Source of the DNA: an uncultured Tessaracoccus sp.
GTDB lineage: Bacteria > Actinomycetota > Actinomycetes > Propionibacteriales > Propionibacteriaceae
Assembly: GCF_947286155.1 (NCBI RefSeq)
Contig: NZ_CAMYPD010000030.1
Span: forward strand, 1 to 34,464
Direction: 5' to 3'
Length of the DNA: 34,464 nt
Shown: positions 21,941 through 30,151 of the stretch, piece after piece
How the letters are laid out: every line of letters starts with the position of its first letter
Numbering within the stretch: position 1 is the stretch's first letter
The notes under the pieces: generated by a model
Told to the model about the DNA's origin: nothing
Databases searched by the model: none
Seen by the model: only the letters and a program-made list of their open reading frames with translations
Program-made: the position numbers and the translations under genes

Positions 21941-22795
21941 ATGTTGACGCGCGAGCAATGGCAATCACGGGCAGCTGAGCACCGTGACGCGGCACAGCGC
22001 GAACTTGCCGACGTCGTGTGGCGCCGAGACCGCGGCATGAAAGAACCCGTCGACGACTTCCTCTTCCACTACTACAACCTCCGCCCGTCGCACCTTATGC
22101 AGTGGCACCCCGGGGTGGGCGTCAAGCTCGAAGACGACGGATCGTGGCAGCCACCGCACTACCGCGTGCAGGACGGCATCGCGCAGTTCGACGCGGACGC
22201 GTTCCTGGCCAAACGTCGAGGTACGGTCGACACAGCCCGACGCCTGCTCACCGCCGCGGCCTCGATGCAACCGAAGTTCGGGTGCTTCGGCATGCACGAG
22301 TGGGCCATGGTCCACGGCCTCGAACAACACGAAACCAGGCACCCGTACCTTCCGCTGCGCTACGGCGTCGACGAACGGGCGAAGATCTTGAACGAAGTGG
22401 GCTGCCGTTGCTCCCATTTCGACGCGTTCCGGTTTTTCACCCCGCAGGCGAAGCCGCTCAACCTGGTGACCCCGACGCGGGAGCTGCAAACTGAGTTTGA
22501 CCAGCCAGGCTGCCTGCACGTGAACATGGACCTCTACCGATGGGCGGGCAAGCTCTGGCCGGCGGTGTCGTCGTCGCTGCTGTTCGCGACCTTCACGCTT
22601 GCGCGCGAGATTCGCGTCGTCGATATGCGAGCCTCCGCCTACGACCTCACCGAGTGGGGGCACGAACCTATTCGCGTGGAGACCTCCGAAGGACGCCATG
22701 AGTACGCCCAGCTGCAACGCGGGTTCGCCGAGCGCGCGGAGCCACTTCGCAACGATCTGATCACGGTGATCGATCAACTCGGCGTGGCGACGTAG
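21941..22795 (+). CDS. Conserved actinobacterial protein (sometimes labelled 3-methyladenine DNA glycosylase)
   Basis: A 284-aa soluble protein with no membrane segment. It begins LTREQWQSRAAEHRDAAQRELADVVWRRDRGMKEPVDDFLFHYYNLRPSHLMQWHPGVGV, with FGCFGMHEWAMVH and GCRCSHFDAFRFFTPQAKPLN as further distinctive, His- and Cys-rich stretches, and GCLHVNMDLYRWAGKLWPAVSSSLL. I recall proteins with this opening being annotated as 3-methyladenine DNA glycosylases, but I see no helix-hairpin-helix or AAG fold motif, so I would treat the function as unknown. The clustered His/Cys residues might bind a metal. ATG 21941 is chosen because the upstream frame overlaps the YgjP-like gene. Confidence 0.75.
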   Translation: MLTREQWQSRAAEHRDAAQRELADVVWRRDRGMKEPVDDFLFHYYNLRPSHLMQWHPGVGVKLEDDGSWQPPHYRVQDGIAQFDADAFLAKRRGTVDTARRLLTAAASMQPKFGCFGMHEWAMVHGLEQHETRHPYLPLRYGVDERAKILNEVGCRCSHFDAFRFFTPQAKPLNLVTPTRELQTEFDQPGCLHVNMDLYRWAGKLWPAVSSSLLFATFTLAREIRVVDMRASAYDLTEWGHEPIRVETSEGRHEYAQLQRGFAERAEPLRNDLITVIDQLGVAT

Positions 22796-22872
22796 AAAAT
22801 CACCATCCATCTGCAATTCTAGGCCCGCCGCAGCCACGTGGCGTCTTCCCCCTAGGCCAGTCGGAGGGTCTC

Positions 22873-24045
22873 ATGCGTAACCGACATGCGTTGTTTGGTG
22901 CAATCGTCGCGTTCACGACGGTGCTCCCCTTGGCAGCCTGTGCGCCGGCCCCTTCCGCGATCCCCGCACATCGCGACGTGCGCGCCGTGTCGTCGACGGC
23001 AGTGCCATCGCCTGAGAGCATTCCCAGCGCGACGGTGACCCCCGCCCAGGCGACGCCATCGCCGAGCCCGACGCCGACACCCACGCCAACCCCGAGCGAA
23101 GCGCTGCCGTCGCCTTCCGTGACGCCCACCCCGACGCCCACCGCGCAGCCTGCGCTGTACAGCGCAGGGCATGAGGGCGAGGAGATCCGCGAGCTGCAGC
23201 ATCGTCTCCTCCAGCTCCATTGGTTCGAAGGCAAGATCACAGGGCTCTACGGCCCGACGACGCAGGCAGCAGTCGAAGGATTCCAGGCCAAGCGGCAGCT
23301 TCCCGTGACGGGTGCCGTCGATGCTACGACGTGGAAGCGGCTCGTCGAGATGACGAAGACGCCCACACACGACGAGAAGTACAACGTGGTGAAGCCCGGC
23401 CCGGCGCTGATGAAGTCCGGTGACAAGGGCGACGAGGTCCGGGCGCTGCAGTCCCGCCTCAGGCAGATCGGTTGGTACGGGCCCACCGTCGACGGTGTGT
23501 ACGGCCCCGCAACTGTCGAGGGCGTTCGCGGGTTCCAGGAAAAGCGCGACATTCCTGTCACCGGCGAGGTCGACCAGCGCACGCTCGACCGCCTGCGCGC
23601 CATGACGCACGATCCCACCCGTGACGAGCTCGCGAACAAGATTCCGAAGAAGACGGAAGCCACCACAGGGGGCATGAAGCTCGACCCTCGTTGCCTGAGC
23701 GGGCGGGCGGTCTGCATCTCGAAGCAAGCACGCCAGCTCGCGTGGGTGGTTGACGGCAAGGTCCGCCTCACGATGGACGTCCGCTTCGGATCCAAACGCA
23801 CCCCCACGCGGGAAGGTGCGTTCCGGGTGGAGTTCAAGTCGCGTCACCACGTCTCCAAGCTGTATAACTCGAAGATGCCCTACGCCATGTTCTTCAGCGG
23901 CGGCCAGGCCGTGCACTATTCGAGCGATTTCCGGGCCCGCGGCTACAACGGTGCCTCACACGGTTGCGTGAATGTGCGAGACGAGAACGCCGTCGCCACG
24001 CTCTTCGAAATGGCCAAAGTGGGCGACAAGGTGATTGTCTACTGA
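22873..24045 (+). CDS. L,D-transpeptidase lipoprotein with two peptidoglycan-binding domains
   Basis: A 390-aa exported protein. The signal peptide ends in lipobox LAAC with Cys23. A Pro/Thr/Ser-rich spacer (about 45-92, many TP repeats) lifts the rest off the membrane. Two PG_binding_1 domains follow at about 98-155 (GEEIRELQHRLLQLHWFEGKITGLYGPTTQAAVEGFQ) and 178-235 (GDEVRALQSRLRQIGWYGPTVDGVYGPATVEGVRGFQ). The YkuD catalytic domain at the C-terminus has HYSSDFRARGYNGASHGCVNVRD, with Cys365 as nucleophile. It is expected to cross-link or modify peptidoglycan, or anchor proteins to it. GGAGGG is the ribosome binding site. It stands alone in its own unit or with the DMT transporter 30 bases downstream. 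Confidence 0.92.
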   Translation: MRNRHALFGAIVAFTTVLPLAACAPAPSAIPAHRDVRAVSSTAVPSPESIPSATVTPAQATPSPSPTPTPTPTPSEALPSPSVTPTPTPTAQPALYSAGHEGEEIRELQHRLLQLHWFEGKITGLYGPTTQAAVEGFQAKRQLPVTGAVDATTWKRLVEMTKTPTHDEKYNVVKPGPALMKSGDKGDEVRALQSRLRQIGWYGPTVDGVYGPATVEGVRGFQEKRDIPVTGEVDQRTLDRLRAMTHDPTRDELANKIPKKTEATTGGMKLDPRCLSGRAVCISKQARQLAWVVDGKVRLTMDVRFGSKRTPTREGAFRVEFKSRHHVSKLYNSKMPYAMFFSGGQAVHYSSDFRARGYNGASHGCVNVRDENAVATLFEMAKVGDKVIVY

Positions 24046-24075
24046 CGTAGCAACAACTTCGGAAGGTGCACCACG

Positions 24076-25008
24076 TTGATCGGTTTCGCGATCCTCCTTC
24101 AGATTCTGGGGTCATTCCTGTTTGCCGGGGGAGCGGCACTCCAGAGCCTTGGCGTTCGTTCTACGTTCGACGACGACACCCCCGCGTCAGACAACCGCCT
24201 GTCCGTTGGCGGGATGCTGAAGCTCGTGCTGATCCCGAAGTGGTCACTTGGTTTGCTGTGCGTGTTGCTCGGTGCTGGCATTAATTTCGCGGCGCTCACG
24301 TTGGCGCCCATCGCTGTGGTGCAGCCCATCGGTATCGTCGCCGTCATTTGGTCGGTGTTGCTGGCAGCACGAATCCACAAGCACCGAATCTCTGGGCATT
24401 TGTGGATTGCGGTGCTCGTCACGTTCGTCGGGCTAGTGGGGTTCACCATCATCTCCACCAGGAACGCCACGGGCAATCAGGAAGCAACCCTGGTGTCGCT
24501 GTTGGTGACGTTCGGTGTGGTCGTGGCTATCTCACTCGGGATATCGGCCATCACGCCACGAGTGACGCCCTGGCTGAAAGCCATGCTCTGGTCGTCGATC
24601 GGCGCCATGCTGTACGGGATGGCGACGGGCATGCTCAAAGCCACTGCAGACATGGTGCTGACGTACCACGAGTCATGGCTCGACCTCAAAGTGCTGGTAG
24701 CCATCGTTTTGATGCTCGTCGGGTTCTTTGGGGGAGTATGGATGATCCAGCAGGGGTACGCATCCGGCCCGGCCGAGATCACCGTAGCCACGATGACGAC
24801 GGTGGACCCGGTGGTCGCGGTGCTGTTCGGCCTCGTCGTGCTTGCCGAGGGCGCGCACATGGGACTGTGGGCTGGCATCGGTATGACGGTGATGGGCGCC
24901 GTCGCCATCTACGGCGTCGTGATGCTCAGCCACTACCACCCCGACGCCATTAAGGAACGCGCCGAGCGCGAGCGTCGGGACGCTGCCGAACAGCGAGCCG
25001 CAAACTAG
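24076..25008 (+). CDS. DMT-superfamily membrane transporter
   Basis: A 310-aa integral membrane protein with about nine or ten hydrophobic segments, such as IGFAILLQILGSFLFAGGAALQSLGV and LIPKWSLGLLCVLLGAGINFAALTLAPIAVVQPIGIVAVIWSVLLAA. The LAPIAVVQPIGIVAVIWSVLL and TVDPVVAVLFGLVVLAEG stretches fit the drug/metabolite transporter or NIPA-like magnesium transporter fold. The start is TTG with GGAAGG ten bases upstream; no better start exists. The C-terminus is a charged cytoplasmic tail (IKERAERERRDAAEQRAAN). Its stop shares CTAG with the stop of the convergent gene. The substrate is unknown. Confidence 0.82.
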   Translation: MIGFAILLQILGSFLFAGGAALQSLGVRSTFDDDTPASDNRLSVGGMLKLVLIPKWSLGLLCVLLGAGINFAALTLAPIAVVQPIGIVAVIWSVLLAARIHKHRISGHLWIAVLVTFVGLVGFTIISTRNATGNQEATLVSLLVTFGVVVAISLGISAITPRVTPWLKAMLWSSIGAMLYGMATGMLKATADMVLTYHESWLDLKVLVAIVLMLVGFFGGVWMIQQGYASGPAEITVATMTTVDPVVAVLFGLVVLAEGAHMGLWAGIGMTVMGAVAIYGVVMLSHYHPDAIKERAERERRDAAEQRAAN

Positions 25009-25628
25009 CCAGGAATCGGCAGTGCCGTGATGGCGCGGCCGTTCGCAGTGGTGAGCACCAACGTGGCATCACCTCGCGGCATTCTGACTTCGAGCGTGCC
25101 GGTGGCGGGTGCGTCGGGCGACACCTCAACGACGGGCTCCCCGTCTGGCGCGTAACTGTCACGGCTCTCATTCGTGAAGACGAAGAAGGAGAACCGTCGA
25201 CGTTCCTTGTCAGCGGTGATGGAGTACTCCAGCTGCAAACCATTGGACGTCCAACGGTGCGAGGTGATCTCAAAGATGCCCGTGCCGTTGCCGTCGTACG
25301 GGATGGCGTTCCCCGTGACGCTGGGGGACGGAAACGCAGACGCGGGCGGCTGCTCGGAGGCCTCAGGTTCGGGCTGTGCCGGTTGCACCACGAGCACGAT
25401 GAGCAGTACAGCAACCGCGCCGATGATGCCCACCACCCACGGCCACACCGGTTTGCGCGGGGGTTCGAAGTCCGGCACCACTGGCGACGTTGTGGGACGC
25501 TGGCCGAACGGTTGCCGTGGGTCTCGCTCCACCCGTTCCTCAAAATGCGGGGGGCGCCAATTTGGGTCGTTGCGCGACCAGGGATCCGGCTGCCCTGGCT
25601 GTCCGCCGGGCCACTGCTGGTTACTCAT
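25005..25628 (-). CDS. Membrane-anchored protein with proline-rich N-terminus
   Basis: A 207-aa protein. Residues 1-60 are rich in Pro, Gln and Trp (MSNQQWPGGQPGQPDPW...), followed by one membrane segment at about 62-81 (WPWVVGIIGAVAVLLIVLVV) and an extracytoplasmic beta-rich domain (about 100-207). The latter looks like DUF4352-type small immunoglobulin-like domains, but I cannot confirm it. I chose ATG 25628 because TACGCT lies seven bases before it. It is divergent from the DUF4192 gene across 83 bases. No function is recognised. Confidence 0.8.
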   Translation of the reverse strand: MSNQQWPGGQPGQPDPWSRNDPNWRPPHFEERVERDPRQPFGQRPTTSPVVPDFEPPRKPVWPWVVGIIGAVAVLLIVLVVQPAQPEPEASEQPPASAFPSPSVTGNAIPYDGNGTGIFEITSHRWTSNGLQLEYSITADKERRRFSFFVFTNESRDSYAPDGEPVVEVSPDAPATGTLEVRMPRGDATLVLTTANGRAITALPIPG

Positions 25629-25635
25629 GTGTTGA

Positions 25636-25641
25636 AGCGTA
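25636..25641 (-). promoter_or_regulatory. -10 element of leaderless gene ending at 25005
   Basis: TACGCT on the minus strand, seven bases before ATG 25628, no Shine-Dalgarno. Confidence 0.45.
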
Positions 25642-25651
25642 GCCGCCGGAG

Positions 25652-25711
25652 TTATCCACAGATTCAGTTTCCGATGCAAATTTGCCTGTGCTCGCTGCCA
25701 CAGTGCAGGGC
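25652..25711 (+). promoter_or_regulatory. Upstream element shared with comEA
   Basis: TTaTCCACAGATT, then TTCCG, then TGT-C-CGC-CCA, ending CCA-N3-TGC close to the start codon. The same order and spacing occur upstream of comEA at 30093-30151. CCACAG begins 56 bases before ATG 25712 here and 55 before the comEA ATG. Neither gene has a TANNNT box or a clear Shine-Dalgarno, so this is probably a different promoter class or an activator site. Confidence 0.6.
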
Positions 25712-26617
25712 ATGACGATTACTGAAACCCGCACTGTCCGCTGCCGCAGCCGTGCCGAACTCCTCGCGCTGCCGCCCGCCCAATTCGGCTTCTCACCCCA
25801 AGAATCTGTCGTTGCCATACGCATGTCCGGCAAGCATGTCCTGTTCATGGGCCGCCTCGACCTCTCCCACGTCGGGGAAGGCTGCCAGGACGCGGCGCGC
25901 AGCATCATGACGATGGCGGCGGGCAACCCTGCTTCTGATTCGCACTGGATGCTGCTCGGCTACACGGCCTCCCCAAACCTGGGCGCCGCGTTGATGACCA
26001 GCCTCGCCGACGAGCTAGACGCGGTCTCCATCATGGTGCTCACCGACGGAGCCAGCACCTGGGAAGTCGTGAACAGCACGTTGATCGATGAAGAAGCGGC
26101 GGTCGTCTCCGACGCGCTCACCGAGTACATCGCGGAATTGTGGCCGGGGGAGGTGGCTGCATCGCGCGACGAGGCCGTCGCTGCCGTGTACGTCTGGCAG
26201 CCCTCGAAAGCACTCACAACTGCCGCACGACGTCGTGTGGAAGCGCTGAGCGATTCGGAGCGCATGGAACGCCTCGAGGTGTTACTGGACGGCACTCTCA
26301 CAGACGCAGAAGCTGCCGAGCTGGCGATACTGGTGGGCTACGAGGAACCATTCGGTGAAGTAGTGGCCCAAATGAACCGCGACGTGGCACCAGCGCGACG
26401 TGCAGCCCTACTGGCCGCACGCGTGCAGGCGCCTGCGCGCAACGTCGGCAGTGTGCTCTCGCTGCTGGCGCTCGCTTACTGGCTGGAAGGTGCCGGTGCG
26501 CTCGCTGCCGAGTGCCTTATCCAAATCAGCCCCGACGAGCAGCGTCACCCGTTGGCTCACACGGTGGGTGCGATGCTCAAGTTGGGCGTCCCTCCGTGGC
26601 GCTGGGACGAACGCTGA
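25712..26617 (+). CDS. DUF4192 protein
   Basis: A 301-aa soluble protein of the actinobacterial DUF4192 family. The family opening is clear: RCRSRAELLALPPAQFGFSPQESVVAIRMSGKHVLFMGRLDL (LLALVPxLLGFxPxxSLV pattern). The C-terminal helical part ends ARVQAPARNVGSVLSLLALAYWLEGAGALAAECLIQISPDEQRHPLAHTVGAML, also typical. The biochemical function of the family is not known to me. I start it at ATG 25712 rather than TTG 25682, since the conserved part begins there and the upstream sequence belongs to the shared regulatory element. That element is the only hint of its job: it matches the one in front of comEA. Confidence 0.88.
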   Translation: MTITETRTVRCRSRAELLALPPAQFGFSPQESVVAIRMSGKHVLFMGRLDLSHVGEGCQDAARSIMTMAAGNPASDSHWMLLGYTASPNLGAALMTSLADELDAVSIMVLTDGASTWEVVNSTLIDEEAAVVSDALTEYIAELWPGEVAASRDEAVAAVYVWQPSKALTTAARRRVEALSDSERMERLEVLLDGTLTDAEAAELAILVGYEEPFGEVVAQMNRDVAPARRAALLAARVQAPARNVGSVLSLLALAYWLEGAGALAAECLIQISPDEQRHPLAHTVGAMLKLGVPPWRWDER

Positions 26618-26619
26618 TC

Positions 26620-26625
26620 TAATCT
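26620..26625 (+). promoter_or_regulatory. -10 element of leaderless sugar kinase gene
   Basis: TAATCT exactly seven bases before ATG 26633. It begins three bases after the stop of the DUF4192 gene. No Shine-Dalgarno at proper spacing. Confidence 0.5.
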
Positions 26626-26632
26626 AGGGGCC

Positions 26633-27547
26633 ATGCGCTTTGTTGTCTTAGGTGAAGCCCTCATCGACCTCATCCCCGACGGAAACAAGACCTCCGCGAG
26701 CAGCTCATGGGTCGCTCGTTCAGGGGGTGGGCCAATGAACACGGCCATCGGGCTCGGGCGTCTTGGCTGCGACGTGCAATTTCTCGGTCGACTGAGTGAG
26801 GATTCCTTCGGGCAACAGCTCACGCAGCACATCGAAACCAACGGGGTCGGCACCGACTACGCCATCCGCACATTTGACCCGACCACGCTGGCCGTGGTGT
26901 CACTCAGCGACGACGGGAAAGCCAGTTACGCCTTTCACACCGTCGGCACTACGAACTTCAACTGGGCGGAGCAAGATTTTCCTGAACTGGATCCCTCGGA
27001 TTGGTTGCACTTCGGGTCGCTCGTCGCGGTGCTTGAGCCGTCGTTTGCGCAGGTACACCGTTTCCTATCAAAGACGCCCAATAGGAAGAGTTTCGACATC
27101 AACGTCCGCCCCAATGTGCTGAGCGACAGGGAGGAGTACGTGCGCAAGGTGCGTGCCATGGCCTCGCTCGTCGGACAATCGGGTGGCTTTGTGAAGGCAT
27201 CCGACGAAGATCTCGCCTGGCTCGTCGATTTCAAAGAGGAACCTCTCGACGTCGCCCAGCGATACTGCCGCGACTACTCCGTCGAATTCGTCATCGTCAC
27301 CTTGGGCAGCGACGGTGCCGTCGCTGTGGGACGCGACGGGGAACTCGCCAGGGTTCCGGGCAGGCGCGTCGAGGTGGTAGACACCGTCGGCGCGGGTGAC
27401 ACCTTCAACGCCGGATTCCTGCAAGCATTCAACGGCGACAACCTCGAGGAAGCAATGCGACGAGGCGTGGCCGCGTCGGCGTTGGTGTGTACGAAGGCTG
27501 GCGCTCAGCCACCGACGAGCGACGAGGTCGATGCCGTCCTCGCCTGA
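26633..27547 (+). CDS. PfkB-family carbohydrate kinase (fructokinase-like)
   Basis: A 304-aa ribokinase-fold enzyme phosphorylating a sugar with ATP. The N-terminal PfkB signature is SGGGPMNTAIGLGRLGCDVQFLGRLSEDSFG (about 30-60). The C-terminal signature DTVGAGDTFNAGFL holds the catalytic Asp256 and the anion hole GAGD. FDINVRP and VKASDEDLAWL are usual for fructokinases of this family. No sugar transporter is adjacent; the ABC operon at 5.9 kb is far away, so any link is speculation. The exact sugar cannot be set from sequence. Confidence 0.9.
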   Translation: MRFVVLGEALIDLIPDGNKTSASSSWVARSGGGPMNTAIGLGRLGCDVQFLGRLSEDSFGQQLTQHIETNGVGTDYAIRTFDPTTLAVVSLSDDGKASYAFHTVGTTNFNWAEQDFPELDPSDWLHFGSLVAVLEPSFAQVHRFLSKTPNRKSFDINVRPNVLSDREEYVRKVRAMASLVGQSGGFVKASDEDLAWLVDFKEEPLDVAQRYCRDYSVEFVIVTLGSDGAVAVGRDGELARVPGRRVEVVDTVGAGDTFNAGFLQAFNGDNLEEAMRRGVAASALVCTKAGAQPPTSDEVDAVLA

Positions 27548-27581
27548 CGGTCAGCCGACACCAACCCCGCTCTGGGCACGA

Positions 27582-27587
27582 TATATT
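27582..27587 (+). promoter_or_regulatory. -10 element of leuS
   Basis: TATATT, about 30 bases before GTG 27617. A strong AGGAGG at 27605-27610 follows, so leuS uses a normal leader. Confidence 0.55.
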
Positions 27588-27616
27588 GGCCCAGCACCGT
27601 GCACAGGAGGATCAAC

Positions 27617-30079
27617 GTGAGTCGCGAGCACTACGACAGGGAAGCAGCCCAGGAGAAGTGGCAGGCTTTCTGGGAGCAGAACGAGACGTTCAGGGCGAAG
27701 GACGACGGCGAGCGTGAACGCCGTTACGTGCTCGACATGTTCCCGTACCCGTCGGGTGATCTCCACATGGGCCACGCAGAGGCCTACGCGATGGGCGACG
27801 TGGTGGCGCGCTATCTGCGGCTGAAGGGCTACGACGTGCTCCATCCCATCGGCTGGGACTCGTTCGGGCTGCCAGCAGAGAACGCGGCCATCCAGAACAA
27901 CGCGCATCCGGCCGAGTGGACGTACAACAACATCGAAACGCAGGTTGGCTCCTTCAAACGCTACGGACTGAGTCTCGACTGGTCCAGGCGCCTGCACACC
28001 TCCGACGAGGAGTACTACCGCTGGACCCAGTGGCTCTTCCTGCGCTTCTACGAGCGCGGCTTGGCCTACCGGAAAGACTCCTACGTCAACTGGTGTCCGA
28101 AAGACCAGACGGTGCTCGCGAACGAACAGGTGGTAGACGGGCGCTGCGAGCGCTGCAAGACCGAGGTCACCAAGCGCAAGCTCAACCAGTGGTACTTCAA
28201 GATCACCGACTACGCTGATCGTCTGCTCGACGACATGGAGCAGCTACAAGACGGCTGGCCCGAACACGTGCTGGCGATGCAGCGCAACTGGATCGGCCGC
28301 TCCGAAGGCGCCCACGTCGATTTCCATGTCGACGGTCGCGACGAGCCCATCACGGTGTTCACCACTCGTCCGGACACCCTCTACGGTGCCACCTACGTTG
28401 TGGTCGCGCCCGACTCCGAATTGGCCGCCGAGCTCGTCACCGATGAGCATAAGGCTGAGTTCGACGCCTACGTCGAGGCCGCGAAGAAGGCCACGGAAAT
28501 CGAGCGGCAGTCCACCGAGCGAGAGAAGACCGGCGTCTTCCTCGGGGCCTACGCCGTGAATCCCGTCAACGGCGAACAGATTCCCATCTGGGCCGCTGAC
28601 TACGTGCTGTCCGACTACGGCACGGGTGCCGTGATGGCCGTTCCTGCACACGATCAGCGAGATCTGGACTTCGCCCGCAAGTTCGAGCTGCCCGTGCGCG
28701 TCGTCCTCGACGTCGACGGCACCGACCCGGCTGAGACTGGCGTGGCCACCGTCGGCGACGGCGCCTACCGCAATTCCGAGGTACTCGATGGACTCACCGA
28801 CAAGGTGTCAGGCGTTCGTCGCATGATTGACAAACTCGAAGCCGACGGCACCGGACGTGGCACTATCCAGTACCGCCTGCGCGACTGGCTCCTGTCCAGG
28901 CAGCGCTTCTGGGGATGCCCCATCCCCATCATCCACTGCCCGTCCTGTGGCGAGGTGCCCGTCCCCGACGAGCAACTGCCCGTCCAGCTGCCCGATCTGC
29001 GTGGCGAACAGCTCGCGCCCAAGGGCACGTCCCCGCTGGCTGCCGCCACCGAGTGGGTTGAGGTGGCCTGCCCGAAGTGTGGTGCCGACGCCAAGCGGGA
29101 CACCGACACGATGGACACGTTCGTCGACTCCTCGTGGTACTTCTTCCGCTACTGCTCGCCGGGCTACACCGAAGGCCCGTTCAACCCCGACGACGTGAAC
29201 CATTGGATGCCGGTGGCGCAATACGTCGGCGGCATCGAGCACGCCATCCTGCACCTGCTCTACATGCGCTTCTTCTCGAAGGTCCTTCACGACCTCGGCA
29301 TGATCGACTTCGACGAGCCGATGCTCAAGCTGCTCAATCAGGGCCAGGTCCTCAACGAGGGCAAGGCCATGAGTAAGTCGCTCGGTAATGGCGTTGATCT
29401 CGGGGAACAGATCGACGAGTTTGGCGTCGACGCGGTCCGCATCACCATGGTGTTCGCCGGCCCGCCGGAGGACGCCATCGACTGGGCGAATCTCTCGCCG
29501 GCGAGCTCGCTGAAATTCCTGCAGCGCGCGCACCGCGTCGCGGCGGAAGTGACGAGCGCACCCGGAACCCCAGCGGATGGGGGAGACAAGCAGCTTCGGA
29601 AGGCGACGCACCAGGCCATCGCTGAAATCTCGACGCTCGTGGAGGACGGCCGGTTCAACGTGGCCGTGGCGAGAATCATGGAGCTCGTTAACGCGACGCG
29701 CAAGGCCATCGACGGCGACGCCGGCCCTGCAGACCCTGCGGTCCGCGAAGCCGCAGAGTTCACCGCGCAGGCGCTCTCCCTGGTGGCGCCCTACGTCGCT
29801 GAGGAGATGTGGGAGCTGCTCGGGCACGAACCGTCGGTGGCGAACAGCACGTGGCCGACGTCCGACCCGGAGCTGGCCGCTGAAGATCTCGTCACGATGG
29901 TGGTGCAGATTCAGGGCAAGATCCGCGCAAAGCTCGAGGTTGCTGCCGACATCGATGAGGACGCTGCCGTCGAATTGGCGATGGCGGACGCGAACGTGCA
30001 GCGCAACCTCGACGGACGCCCCGTCATCAAGGTGATCGCCAAACTGCCCAAGATGCTCAGCCTGGTGGTCGGTAAGTAG
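27617..30079 (+). CDS. leuS: Leucyl-tRNA synthetase
   Basis: An 820-aa class I synthetase charging tRNA-Leu. The HIGH motif is HMGH at residues 50-53 (FPYPSGDLHMGHAEAY), and the KMSKS motif appears as AMSKSLGN starting at about 584. The CP1 editing domain is between them with TVFTTRPDTLYGATYVV and GTGAVMAVPAHDQRDLDFA, whose threonine-rich and aspartate motifs remove mischarged amino acids. Zinc-type cysteines appear in CPSCGEVPVP and CPKCGAD. The length is close to bacterial LeuS. GTG 27617 is six bases after AGGAGG. Confidence 0.98.
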   Translation: MSREHYDREAAQEKWQAFWEQNETFRAKDDGERERRYVLDMFPYPSGDLHMGHAEAYAMGDVVARYLRLKGYDVLHPIGWDSFGLPAENAAIQNNAHPAEWTYNNIETQVGSFKRYGLSLDWSRRLHTSDEEYYRWTQWLFLRFYERGLAYRKDSYVNWCPKDQTVLANEQVVDGRCERCKTEVTKRKLNQWYFKITDYADRLLDDMEQLQDGWPEHVLAMQRNWIGRSEGAHVDFHVDGRDEPITVFTTRPDTLYGATYVVVAPDSELAAELVTDEHKAEFDAYVEAAKKATEIERQSTEREKTGVFLGAYAVNPVNGEQIPIWAADYVLSDYGTGAVMAVPAHDQRDLDFARKFELPVRVVLDVDGTDPAETGVATVGDGAYRNSEVLDGLTDKVSGVRRMIDKLEADGTGRGTIQYRLRDWLLSRQRFWGCPIPIIHCPSCGEVPVPDEQLPVQLPDLRGEQLAPKGTSPLAAATEWVEVACPKCGADAKRDTDTMDTFVDSSWYFFRYCSPGYTEGPFNPDDVNHWMPVAQYVGGIEHAILHLLYMRFFSKVLHDLGMIDFDEPMLKLLNQGQVLNEGKAMSKSLGNGVDLGEQIDEFGVDAVRITMVFAGPPEDAIDWANLSPASSLKFLQRAHRVAAEVTSAPGTPADGGDKQLRKATHQAIAEISTLVEDGRFNVAVARIMELVNATRKAIDGDAGPADPAVREAAEFTAQALSLVAPYVAEEMWELLGHEPSVANSTWPTSDPELAAEDLVTMVVQIQGKIRAKLEVAADIDEDAAVELAMADANVQRNLDGRPVIKVIAKLPKMLSLVVGK

Positions 30080-30092
30080 CGAGTCGAGCGAC

Positions 30093-30151
30093 TTTTCCAC
30101 AGATTTCGTTCCGCATGGGAATCTCGGGCGTGTCGCGCCCATCCTGCTTGT
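30093..30151 (+). promoter_or_regulatory. Upstream element of comEA shared with the DUF4192 gene
   Basis: TTTTCCACAGATT, TTCCG, TGTCGCGCCCA and a final CCA-N3-TGC before the start, in the same order and spacing as at 25652-25711. It lies directly after the leuS stop and probably drives comEA-comEC. Confidence 0.6.

Noticed and set aside
25652..25660. Perfect DnaA-box match TTATCCACA, considered as part of a replication origin
   Set aside because: Only one box, no AT-rich unwinding region, and no dnaA or dnaN nearby. The related comEA site (TTTTCCACA) suggests it is part of a promoter element instead.
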